A stretch of DNA of 42,633 bases from positions 1-42,633 of the forward strand of contig CAJTJG010000023.1 in assembly GCA_910576785.1 (NCBI GenBank). The letters run 5' to 3'. Source of the stretch: an uncultured Duncaniella sp. Its GTDB lineage: Bacteria; Bacteroidota; Bacteroidia; Bacteroidales; Muribaculaceae. Below are positions 1 through 8,138 of the stretch, piece by piece (the stretch's first letter is position 1; each line of letters opens with the position of its first letter). The notes below the pieces were generated by a model. It was not told the origin of the DNA. It did not search any database and was given only the letters and a program-made list of their open reading frames with translations. The position numbers were made by a program, and so were the translations under genes.

Positions 1-31
1 AGAGCCTTATGGCTAAGAAAACCTTTACCAT
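1..31 (-). CDS. possible 5' end of a leftward gene, cut by the window edge
   Basis: On the minus strand an ATG at position 31 opens a frame reading MVKVFLAIRL to the window edge. About 27 bases upstream (plus positions 58-65) the minus strand carries TATGTTTG, a full match to the Bacteroidetes -7 element TAnnTTTG, but I find no -33 TTTG at the right distance. Ten codons cannot be assigned to a family. This is only a hint that the next gene to the left is divergent from lysS. Confidence 0.22.
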   Translation of the reverse strand, partial: MVKVFLAIRL

Positions 32-165
32 GTTGGGCCGGCGTCCGTATTCACCGGCAAACATAGCGTCTTTTTGTATCTTTCCGCATCAGGCGATGAG
101 GCGGATATGGGTGGAAGATGCTAACATGTTTTAACATACAACGGGCGCATTTGGAGGCTCAATAG

Positions 166-196
166 TTGGGCGCAGGGAGAAAAATGAGTAATTTTG
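166..196 (+). promoter_or_regulatory. lysS promoter (-33 TTG, -7 TAATTTTG)
   Basis: TTG at 166-168, a 20-base spacer, then TAATTTTG at 189-196 match the Bacteroidetes sigma-factor consensus TTTG-N20-TAnnTTTG. Transcription would start near 201-203, so translation of lysS must begin at the ATG at 235 and not at the in-frame TTG at 166. Confidence 0.7.
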
Positions 197-234
197 CAGC
201 TAAACCCTGTGAAACAACAGCTGTATTAATATAT

Positions 235-1980
235 ATGAACGTACTTGAACTAAGTGAACAAGAGATTGTAAGACGTGCCAGCCTTGACGAACTCCGTCGC
301 CGTGGCATCAACCCTTATCCCGCTGCCCGCTATCCGGTGGACGCATACTCCGATGAGATAGTGTCGTCATTCAGCGATGACGCCCCGCAGCGCGATGTGG
401 TTGTGGCCGGACGTGTGATGGGCCGCCGCATCATGGGTAAGGCATCGTTCATGGAACTGCAGGACTCCCGTGGCAGAATCCAGGTATATGTGAACCGCGA
501 TGAGATATGCCCAGGCGAGGACAAGGATCTTTACAATGTAGTGTTCAAGAAACTTCTTGACATAGGTGACTTCGTGGGCGTGGAGGGACACGTGTTCCGC
601 ACACAGACCGGCGAGATCTCCATACATGCCCGCTCGCTCACTCTGCTGAGCAAGTCGCTGCGTCCGCTCCCCATCGTGAAGATGAAGGATGGTGTGGCCT
701 ACGACGCGTTCGACGATCCGGAGCTGCGCTACCGCCGCCGCTATGTGGACCTCGTGGTCAACGACGGTGTGAAGGATATCTTCATCAAGCGCACCAAGGT
801 GTACAACTCCATGCGCTCCTACTTCAACGAGGCCGGCTATATGGAGGTGGAGACCCCCATCCTCCAGTCGATACCCGGCGGAGCCGCCGCGCGTCCCTTC
901 ATCACCCATCATAACGCACTCGACATCCCCCTGTATCTGCGTATTGCCGATGAGCTTTATCTGAAGCGTCTCATTGTGGGCGGATTCGAGGGCGTCTACG
1001 AGTTCTCCAAGAACTTCCGCAACGAGGGTATGGACCGCACGCACAATCCCGAGTTCACATGTATGGAGATATATGTGGCCTACAAGGACTACAATTGGAT
1101 GATGGACTTCACCGAGCGCATGCTCGAGAAGATATGCCTCGATGTGAACGGCACAACCACAGTCAAGGTGGGCGACAATGTGATAGATTTCAAGGCTCCC
1201 TATCCGCGTGTGACCATGCGCCAGGCCATACTCGACCACACAGGTGTGGACATCGAGGGTATGGACGAGGAGCAGCTTCGCGAAGCCGCCACCAAGCTCG
1301 GCATCGAGGTGGACGCCTCGATGGGCAAGGGCAAACTCATCGACGAGATATTCGGCGAGACCTGCGAGGGCACTTACATCCAGCCTACCTTTATAATAGA
1401 TTATCCCATAGAGATGTCGCCGCTCACCAAGCGTCACCGCGACAATCCCGAACTCACCGAACGCTTCGAGCTGATGGTCAACGGCAAGGAGCTTGCCAAC
1501 GCTTACTCCGAGCTCAATGACCCGATCGACCAGTATGAGCGCTTCGTGGAGCAGATGCGTCTTGCCGAGAAGGGAGACGACGAGGCCATGATCATCGACA
1601 AGGACTTCATCCGCGCGCTCGAATACGGCATGCCCCCGACATCGGGCATGGGTATAGGCATGGACCGTCTCGTCATGCTTATGACCGGACAGACCACCAT
1701 CCAGGAGGTGCTCTTCTTCCCGCAGATGCGTCCGGAGAAGACCCAGGCCCGCGACAAGGCCGAGGCATTCACCGCCATCGGTGTCCCCGAGGAGTGGGTG
1801 GCCCCCGTCAACAAGGCCGGATTCTATACAGTGGCCGCCCTCGGTGCAGCTGCTCCAGGCAAGCTCCATCAGGAACTCTGCGGCATCAACAAGAAATTCA
1901 AGCTCGGCCTCAAGGCTCCCTCCATCGACGAGGTGAGGGCCTGGGTGGCAGCAGCCGCTCCCGAAGGTGAGGTAGAGTGA
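235..1980 (+). CDS. lysS: lysine--tRNA ligase, class II
   Basis: Charges tRNA-Lys with lysine in the cytoplasm using ATP. From the ATG at 235 the protein has 581 residues. An OB-fold anticodon-binding domain spans roughly residues 55-160. The class II catalytic core follows, with motif 2 (FRNEGMDRTHNPEF, from residue 261) and motif 3 (GMGIGMDRLVMLMTG, about 470-485). After motif 3 there is an extension of about 75 residues rich in helix-forming segments (IGVPEEWVAPVNKAGF, then KLHQELCGINKKFKLG), longer than the roughly 505-residue E. coli enzyme. The in-frame TTG at 166 was rejected because it lies inside the promoter. gpsA follows immediately (its first good ATG is 14 bases after the stop), then pgi, suggesting one transcription unit. 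Confidence 0.96.
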   Translation: MNVLELSEQEIVRRASLDELRRRGINPYPAARYPVDAYSDEIVSSFSDDAPQRDVVVAGRVMGRRIMGKASFMELQDSRGRIQVYVNRDEICPGEDKDLYNVVFKKLLDIGDFVGVEGHVFRTQTGEISIHARSLTLLSKSLRPLPIVKMKDGVAYDAFDDPELRYRRRYVDLVVNDGVKDIFIKRTKVYNSMRSYFNEAGYMEVETPILQSIPGGAAARPFITHHNALDIPLYLRIADELYLKRLIVGGFEGVYEFSKNFRNEGMDRTHNPEFTCMEIYVAYKDYNWMMDFTERMLEKICLDVNGTTTVKVGDNVIDFKAPYPRVTMRQAILDHTGVDIEGMDEEQLREAATKLGIEVDASMGKGKLIDEIFGETCEGTYIQPTFIIDYPIEMSPLTKRHRDNPELTERFELMVNGKELANAYSELNDPIDQYERFVEQMRLAEKGDDEAMIIDKDFIRALEYGMPPTSGMGIGMDRLVMLMTGQTTIQEVLFFPQMRPEKTQARDKAEAFTAIGVPEEWVAPVNKAGFYTVAALGAAAPGKLHQELCGINKKFKLGLKAPSIDEVRAWVAAAAPEGEVE

Positions 1981-1994
1981 TAATAAACTATGCA

Positions 1995-2999
1995 ATGTCC
2001 TCTGAAATGAAATTCAATAACATAGCTGTCATGGGAGGTGGAAGCTGGGCCACGGCTCTGGCCAAGCTTCTGCTGCGCAACTGCGAGTCCATCATATGGT
2101 ACATGCGCCGCGATGACCGCATCGAGGACTTCAAACGCCTCGGCCATAATCCGGCCTACCTCACGGATGTCCAGTTTGATATCCCCCGCATAGACTTCTG
2201 CAGCGACATCAACGAGGCTTGCCGCCGTGCCGACACCCTGCTGCTGGTCATGCCGTCGCCTTACTTCAAGAGTCATATCAACAAGATAAGCGTCGACATC
2301 TCAGGCAAGACCATAGTATCGGCTGTAAAGGGGATAGTGCCCGGCGACAACGAGATCATCTCCGACTATATGACCCATCGCTTCAGCGTGGCTCCCGAGA
2401 ATGAGATCGTCATAGCCGGTCCGTGTCATGCCGAGGAGGTGGCGCTCGACCGTCCCAGCTTCCTCACGGTAGGATGTCATGACGTGGAGCATGCCGAGGA
2501 GTTCGGCAAGCTACTCGCCTCTCAGTCGGTGAGGTCCATACCGTCGAGCGATGTGGAGGGCATAGAGTATGCCGCCGTGCTGAAGAATGTCTACTCCATA
2601 GCCGCCGGCATAGTCCACGGCATGAAGGGGGGTGACAACTTCCTGGCCATGCTCGTGAGCAATGCCATCAGGGAGATGGAGCGGTTCATCGATGAGGTGT
2701 GTCCGCGCCCGCGGTGCATATGCGACTCCGTATATCTCGGCGATCTGCTTGTGACGGCCTACTCACGCTTCTCGCGCAACCACAACTTCGGCTCCATCAT
2801 CGGCAAGGGATATTCCGTATCCACCGCCCGCATGGAGATGGAGCAGACCGCCGAGGGGTATTACGGCACCAAGTGCATCAAGGAGATCAATAAGAAGTAT
2901 GGCGTGGAGATGCCCATACTCGATGCTGTGTATGACATACTCTACCGCCACGCCAATGCCGAGCGGGCCATGCGTTCGCTGGGCAAGTGGTTTATATGA
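1995..2999 (+). CDS. gpsA: glycerol-3-phosphate dehydrogenase [NAD(P)+]
   Basis: Reduces dihydroxyacetone phosphate to sn-glycerol-3-phosphate for phospholipid synthesis. The N-terminus carries the dinucleotide-binding loop MGGGSWATALAKLL. Later come GPCHAEEVALDRPSF and the catalytic-lysine segment AAVLKNVYSIAAGIVHGMKG, both characteristic of GpsA. From ATG 1995 the protein is 334 residues, normal for the family. An ATG at 2007 (MKFNNIAVMGGG) is an equally credible start because the Rossmann strand begins right there; the in-frame GTG at 1977 overlaps the lysS stop and is less likely. It sits between lysS and pgi, probably co-transcribed. Confidence 0.95.
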   Translation: MSSEMKFNNIAVMGGGSWATALAKLLLRNCESIIWYMRRDDRIEDFKRLGHNPAYLTDVQFDIPRIDFCSDINEACRRADTLLLVMPSPYFKSHINKISVDISGKTIVSAVKGIVPGDNEIISDYMTHRFSVAPENEIVIAGPCHAEEVALDRPSFLTVGCHDVEHAEEFGKLLASQSVRSIPSSDVEGIEYAAVLKNVYSIAAGIVHGMKGGDNFLAMLVSNAIREMERFIDEVCPRPRCICDSVYLGDLLVTAYSRFSRNHNFGSIIGKGYSVSTARMEMEQTAEGYYGTKCIKEINKKYGVEMPILDAVYDILYRHANAERAMRSLGKWFI

Positions 3000-3029
3000 A
3001 AGAAAAAACAATCATCTAATATATAAGTC

Positions 3030-4370
3030 ATGAAAACCATCAATGTAGACATCAACAATGTCCTCCAGGGCGTAAGCCGCGCGGAGATTGACAATCTCGC
3101 ACCCAAAGCTGCCGAGGGTCTTGACAAAGTGCTCAACGGTACAGGCGAGGGCAACGACTTCCTCGGATGGGTCAACCTTCCCTCCGAGACCACAGAGGCT
3201 CTTCTCGATGAGATCGTGGAGTGTGCCGACGCGCTACGCGCTTCGTGCGATACTGTGGTAGCCATCGGTATCGGTGGCTCATACCTTGGCGCCAAGGCCG
3301 TGATCGAGGCTCTCAGCGACAGCTTCGCTCCCTATCGTCCCGCAGCCGAGGGCAACCCCAAGGTGATCTTTGCCGGTCAGAACATCGGCGAGGATTATCT
3401 CTATGAACTCCAGGATTATCTCAGCGACAAGCGTTTCGGCATAATCGTCATCTCCAAGAGCGGCACCACCACCGAGCCTGCCATTGCATTCCGTCTGCTC
3501 AAGGAGCAGCTCGAGCGTCAGATGGGCGTAGACGAGGCTCGCAAGCGCATCGTGGCCATTACCGATGCCCGCCGCGGCGCTCTCCGCACCCTCGCCACCG
3601 AGGAGGGATACAAGACATTCGTCATAGCCGACAATGTTGGCGGACGTTTCTCCGTGCTCACCCCCGTGGGCCTTCTGCCTATTGCTGTGGCCGGATTTGA
3701 CATCCGCGCTCTCATAGACGGTGCCGTGGAGATGGAGAAGCTCACATCCACAGCCGATGATTCCAACCCCGCATATCTCTATGCCGCCACACGCAACGCT
3801 CTCTACGCTGCCGGAAAGAAGATAGAGATCCTCGTGAACTACAATCCCAAGCTCCATTACTTCGGCGAATGGTGGAAGCAGCTCTACGGCGAGAGTGAGG
3901 GTAAGGACCACAAGGGCATTTTCCCCGCTGCCGTCGACTTCTCCACCGATCTCCACTCCATGGGCCAGTGGATCCAGGATGGCGAGCGCACCATCTTCGA
4001 GACCGTGATCTCCGTCATGGAGCAGCAGCACGAGAAGCTCATCCCCTCCGACGAGGCAAACCTCGACGGTCTCAACTACATTGCCGGCAAGCATGTGGAC
4101 GAGGTCAACAAGATGGCTGAGCTCGGCACACGCATAGCCCATGTGGACGGCGGTGTTCCCAACATCCTCATCACACTCCCCGCCCTGCGCGAGAAGTATC
4201 TCGGCCAGCTCATCTACTTCTTCGAGAAGGCTTGCGGTATATCGGGATATATGATCGATGTGAACCCGTTCAACCAGCCCGGTGTGGAGGACTATAAGCG
4301 CAACATGTTCGCTCTCCTCGCCAAGCCCGGTTATGAGAAGGAGACCGAGGCCATCCGCGCCCGTCTCTGA
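3030..4370 (+). CDS. pgi: glucose-6-phosphate isomerase
   Basis: Interconverts glucose-6-phosphate and fructose-6-phosphate in glycolysis/gluconeogenesis. At 446 residues it belongs to the short Bacillus-type PGI group. Visible landmarks are the sugar-phosphate-binding SIS segment KSGTTTEPAIAFRLL, the segment GQWIQDGERTIFETVI with the catalytic glutamate, and the C-terminal PFNQPGVEDYKRNMFALL with the conserved lysine. It starts 30 bases after gpsA and is the last gene before the strong palindromic terminator at 4383-4440. Confidence 0.96.
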   Translation: MKTINVDINNVLQGVSRAEIDNLAPKAAEGLDKVLNGTGEGNDFLGWVNLPSETTEALLDEIVECADALRASCDTVVAIGIGGSYLGAKAVIEALSDSFAPYRPAAEGNPKVIFAGQNIGEDYLYELQDYLSDKRFGIIVISKSGTTTEPAIAFRLLKEQLERQMGVDEARKRIVAITDARRGALRTLATEEGYKTFVIADNVGGRFSVLTPVGLLPIAVAGFDIRALIDGAVEMEKLTSTADDSNPAYLYAATRNALYAAGKKIEILVNYNPKLHYFGEWWKQLYGESEGKDHKGIFPAAVDFSTDLHSMGQWIQDGERTIFETVISVMEQQHEKLIPSDEANLDGLNYIAGKHVDEVNKMAELGTRIAHVDGGVPNILITLPALREKYLGQLIYFFEKACGISGYMIDVNPFNQPGVEDYKRNMFALLAKPGYEKETEAIRARL

Positions 4371-4382
4371 TACATATATAGA

Positions 4383-4440
4383 CACATTAAAAAACCAGAC
4401 TCTGTTCCGGCAGCGGAACAGAGTCTGGTTTTTTAATGTG
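4383..4440. terminator. bidirectional intrinsic terminator, perfect 27-bp palindrome
   Basis: Positions 4383-4409 are exactly complementary to 4414-4440 with a 4-base loop (GCAG). The arm ends in an A-run on one side and a T-run on the other, so the hairpin plus U-tract works on both strands. It lies between the converging pgi (plus) and LRR protein (minus) genes. Confidence 0.93.
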
Positions 4441-4451
4441 ATGCGGGTTAT

Positions 4452-7400
4452 TTACCTTACGGCTACTTTGACTGTGTGGCTGCCGGCATTCACGATATAT
4501 ATGCCTGCCGCAAGATTGTCAAAACGCAGATTGCCGTCGGCATCGGTAGCGCCGTGGCGCATCTTCATGCCGTTGACACCATATACAGTGCAGGGGAGAT
4601 CTGACTCACCGGCGCTGATGGTGATGCAACTGTTACCACCATGTACGGCTACATTGCCATCGGTGGATATGGCGTCGATGGCCGAGAGACGCACGTCGAT
4701 GAAGTCGGTGTAGAGGTTGAGATTGGGGAAGAGGTCGTTGTTCATCACGCACATGATGTGGGAGAACGGCTTGAGGAATGTAGTCACACCATTGTCGATA
4801 GTGTACTCGGTGCCTTCGATGAGCTCCTCGCCTGTCAGTTCATCGTTTTCGTCATAGTAAGGTGAGTCTATGAACCAGCGGTAGGTGGTGGCTGAGTCGC
4901 CGACCTTGGCCTGGGAGCTGAGATCTACCTTACCGTCCGCAACATCGATGGCTATGGGCTGCTGGTTCACGAACACATACAGATAGTAGCTGTCCTTGAT
5001 GGCCGGGAGTGTGGCGAATGTGAATCTGTTGCCGTCGATGGTGAGGGCACGCAGCGATGTCAATCCGTCCACATCGATAGCTGTGAGATTGTTGTTGCTG
5101 AGCCACAGCTGCTCCATGGCCGGGACTTTGCTGAGATCGATGGATGTCAGCTCATTGCCCATGAGGTTGAGTTCCCAGAGGGCGGGATTGTCCATTTTGA
5201 CCTCTTTCAGTCCGCTTGAGCCGATGTGGGCGAGCGTGAGAGCCTGATAGGGGGTGAGGTCAAAGGTCTCAAATCTGTTGGAGTTGAGGCTGAGGGTGGA
5301 GAGGGTGGATCTGTATGCGCTCAGATCGATGGCGGTAAGTTCATTGCCCTGCATGTTGATCTCAGAGAGCGGAGACGCGGGAAGTTTGAACGAGCCGTCC
5401 TTGAGTCCTGCATTCGAGCACGAGAAGTGGATGAGGCCCTTCATGGCTGAGGCGTCGATCTTGCTGAGACGTGCGTCAGTGAGGCTGAACACGGTGAGAC
5501 CGTCATTCTCATCATAAGAGTAACATTTCACATCCGTACCGGCATGGGTGGTGACGGTGAAGGGGATGTAGCTTTCGGCAAGGATGTATTGCTCGAGAGT
5601 ACCGTCTCCGTTCCAGTCTACATATACGGCGGTGCCCTCCTTGGCTGCGGTGAGCGTAAGAGTGGCCTCGCCATCCTCAACAGTGGTGAATGTGGCGAAC
5701 ACATGCTGCGGCATCTCGGCGGTCTCAACCGGGGTGGTGCGGATAGGATCGGAGTCGAAGTCGGGGAATGCGGGATGGCTTATGGTGCAGTATACCTCGC
5801 CGGCATTGGCGTCAAGGAATGTGAAGCGGCCCTTCTCGCCTGATATCTGCGTGTCGGTAAGAGGGGTGTTGCCCACGGTGGTGAACCATTTGTAAACAGT
5901 GGTCATGCCATTCTCCTCGAGCCATTCGGAGGTGAGGTTGATGCTCGGAGCTTTGGTGGGGAGCTGGATCTCGCGCTGGGGGGCGTAGAGATAGGTAGTA
6001 AGCTCACCCTTGGCCGGAAGGGCAGGGATGGTGATGTTGTTGCCCTTGATATTGAGCTCACGGAGCGGGGTGTAGTCGGGGATATATAGTGATGTAAGGG
6101 CATTGCCGCTCACATCCAGCGACTGGAGCGCCTCGCAGTCCTGAAGTGAGATGTCGGTGAGAAGGTTGTTGGCTATGGACAGCTCGCGGAGGTTGCTCAT
6201 GTCCTTGAGGGGGATCTCACTGAGCTGATTGTTGCTGAGATCGATCACTATGGGGGTGCGGTGGTTGTTGAACTCGATGGAGGATATACGGTTCTTGGAC
6301 GCGTATATCTTCGAGAGCACATTTTTGCCATAGTCGCCGTTCTCGGTGCTGAGATCAAGGGCGGTCAGAGAGTTGCCGGACAGATCGAGTGTGGAGAGGC
6401 AGCGGTTCCATGTGAGGTCGATGCGTGGCAGGCTACAGTTGCGAATGGTCAGGAGCGAGAGCGAGCGGGCGGCAGAGAAGTCGCAGCTGAGCATGCGGGT
6501 GTTTTCGATAGCGAAGGCAGTGATGTCGTAGCCCTCGGGCATGTATACAGTCACTTTGCCGGTGCCCTTGCGAGAGCCGCTGACAATGGTGCCATGTTCC
6601 AGATCGTTGCCGGTGGCAGTGTATTCCACCGGATTGCCATCGCCGAAGTCAACGGTGAAATTTACTGGCGATGATGCGGTTGCTCCACCCACGCCGACAA
6701 TCATGCTGAAGTCCCTTACGCTGCTTGACAGCGAGAAGGAGACGGCTGCATTCGGTTTGCCGAAATTCTCAGGGCTCTTCACCATGAATTTCTTTGTGGT
6801 AAGGGGATAGAGGGGAAGTGCGCTGTTGGTGAATGATACATATACACTGTCACTGCACTCCTTCAGGAGGGTCAGCTTACCGTTGTCATAATTATAATAT
6901 GTATTGTCGAGCATGACGGGGTCCATGAGGTTGTTCTCATCGACCATATAGAGAGTAGCCTGGGTCACACTCTCGGGACGGTTCACCTTGGCGGAGAAGT
7001 CGAGCACGCTTCCGGTGGCATATGAGCGGTCTACCTCGAAGGCCTTCTGCGAGTAGTAATACTCTCCGAAGGTAGGACGGTCGGCAGGGATGGTCACGAA
7101 GTCCATCAGGTTGCGGGATATGTCCACAGAGTAGAGCGCGGGACACTGGGTGAAGTCTATGCTTGTGAGACGGTTGCCGGCACAGCTGAATGATGTGAGT
7201 GCCGGACATCCCGATATGTCGAGGGTGGTAAGCAGATTGTCCGAGCAATATAGACGCACGAGACTCTCTTTTTTCCCGAGATTGAGTTCGGTGAGCTTGA
7301 CATCATTGTTGACAGTGCCTGTGTGGCCGCAGTAAAATTCGGTAAGGTAGGGATTGTTACTGAGGTCGATGGAGGGTATGCGTGTCTCGGCGATGTTGAG

Positions 7401-8123
7401 GATGAGAAGCTTAGTGTTTTTGGATACATCAAGGCTCGCTACCGGAGTCACATCGATCGACAGGCGCAGCAGTTCGGGACATCCTGTGGGGTCGCAGGCT
7501 ATGAGGCCCTTGTTGTTCCACGCCTCGAATGAAGCGAGGGCAGGATAGTCGCACAGGCTGAACGAGGGATCCATGTTGTCGATTATACTGAGCTCGGCTA
7601 TGGTGAGGTTGGGTTTGGCCGGACCGACCACGAGGGGGGATTTGTGGAACGTGTTGTCCGACAGATAGAGCGCCTCGAGCTCGTGCATGTGAGAGATGTC
7701 GAGCGCCTCAAGCTCGTTGTGCTCCATGTTGAGGATCCTCACACCGGTAAGCTCGGGGAAGGATATATTGCTGATATAGCATCCTGCGAAGTCGATGTAG
7801 TCGATCTTCGAGGGATCGCCGTAGATCTTCACATCACCCTCGCTTGAAACGGAGCATGTGATGACTGTGGCCTTGATGGAGCTTGTCTCCGCATCGAAGA
7901 CAGCCGGCGAGATCTCCTCTTCGATTGATCCGAATCCGCAGTCGATGTCCACATATGTGGTCTCGGTCGATCCAAGACTTATGTGGAAGGCATTGGTGTC
8001 GCCGTTCTTGTCATAGAGATTTGTGTGGAACTGTATGATCGGTTCCTTGCCTGGATCGGCGGCCGAGATGTGCATACAAGGCAGTATCATGGCCGCGGCT
8101 AAAAAATACCGTGATAATTTCAT
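4452..8123 (-). CDS. large secreted leucine-rich repeat protein with C-terminal sorting-type tail
   Basis: 1223 residues. A signal peptide (about residues 1-21) is followed by three homologous modules, about 29-450, 458-795 and 805-1145. Each opens with a beta-rich segment (VDIDCGFGS, VDFGDGNPVE, VDWNGDGTLEQ). It continues with an LRR block of the L-x-x-L-x-x-x-x-N-x-L-T-x-x-D-x-S type, then a cap with TIPA/LPA and a Tyr-rich strand ending in Gln. A further beta-rich region follows (YKWF and YRWF in modules II and III). Residues 1150-1223 look like a type IX secretion C-terminal domain, with VYGVNGMKM, LAAGIYIVNAG and final VKVAVR. The LRRs suggest binding to proteins or glycans at the surface; the ligand is unknown. 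The gene starts 15 bases after the S8 protease, so the two are probably one operon. Confidence 0.87.
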   Translation of the reverse strand: MKLSRYFLAAAMILPCMHISAADPGKEPIIQFHTNLYDKNGDTNAFHISLGSTETTYVDIDCGFGSIEEEISPAVFDAETSSIKATVITCSVSSEGDVKIYGDPSKIDYIDFAGCYISNISFPELTGVRILNMEHNELEALDISHMHELEALYLSDNTFHKSPLVVGPAKPNLTIAELSIIDNMDPSFSLCDYPALASFEAWNNKGLIACDPTGCPELLRLSIDVTPVASLDVSKNTKLLILNIAETRIPSIDLSNNPYLTEFYCGHTGTVNNDVKLTELNLGKKESLVRLYCSDNLLTTLDISGCPALTSFSCAGNRLTSIDFTQCPALYSVDISRNLMDFVTIPADRPTFGEYYYSQKAFEVDRSYATGSVLDFSAKVNRPESVTQATLYMVDENNLMDPVMLDNTYYNYDNGKLTLLKECSDSVYVSFTNSALPLYPLTTKKFMVKSPENFGKPNAAVSFSLSSSVRDFSMIVGVGGATASSPVNFTVDFGDGNPVEYTATGNDLEHGTIVSGSRKGTGKVTVYMPEGYDITAFAIENTRMLSCDFSAARSLSLLTIRNCSLPRIDLTWNRCLSTLDLSGNSLTALDLSTENGDYGKNVLSKIYASKNRISSIEFNNHRTPIVIDLSNNQLSEIPLKDMSNLRELSIANNLLTDISLQDCEALQSLDVSGNALTSLYIPDYTPLRELNIKGNNITIPALPAKGELTTYLYAPQREIQLPTKAPSINLTSEWLEENGMTTVYKWFTTVGNTPLTDTQISGEKGRFTFLDANAGEVYCTISHPAFPDFDSDPIRTTPVETAEMPQHVFATFTTVEDGEATLTLTAAKEGTAVYVDWNGDGTLEQYILAESYIPFTVTTHAGTDVKCYSYDENDGLTVFSLTDARLSKIDASAMKGLIHFSCSNAGLKDGSFKLPASPLSEINMQGNELTAIDLSAYRSTLSTLSLNSNRFETFDLTPYQALTLAHIGSSGLKEVKMDNPALWELNLMGNELTSIDLSKVPAMEQLWLSNNNLTAIDVDGLTSLRALTIDGNRFTFATLPAIKDSYYLYVFVNQQPIAIDVADGKVDLSSQAKVGDSATTYRWFIDSPYYDENDELTGEELIEGTEYTIDNGVTTFLKPFSHIMCVMNNDLFPNLNLYTDFIDVRLSAIDAISTDGNVAVHGGNSCITISAGESDLPCTVYGVNGMKMRHGATDADGNLRFDNLAAGIYIVNAGSHTVKVAVR

Positions 8124-8138
8124 ATGGTTGGTTTTCTG

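Noticed and set aside
9..134. 41-codon plus-strand frame starting MAKKTFTMLG at the window start
   Set aside because: It has no recognisable family features, ends before the lysS promoter, and overlaps a likely divergent promoter; probably chance.
367..1995. 542-codon open frame on the minus strand opposite lysS
   Set aside because: Exact antisense shadow of a strongly conserved gene in GC-rich DNA; its product is His/Leu-rich and unlike any family.
3279..4385. 368-codon minus-strand frame opposite pgi, and similar long frames opposite the MATE, permease and DUF349 genes
   Set aside because: All mirror real genes codon for codon and show the composition of reverse-complement shadows.
4401..4430. 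possible CRISPR or mobile-element inverted repeat at 4383-4440
   Set aside because: A single palindrome between convergent genes with A/T tails is best explained as a bidirectional terminator.
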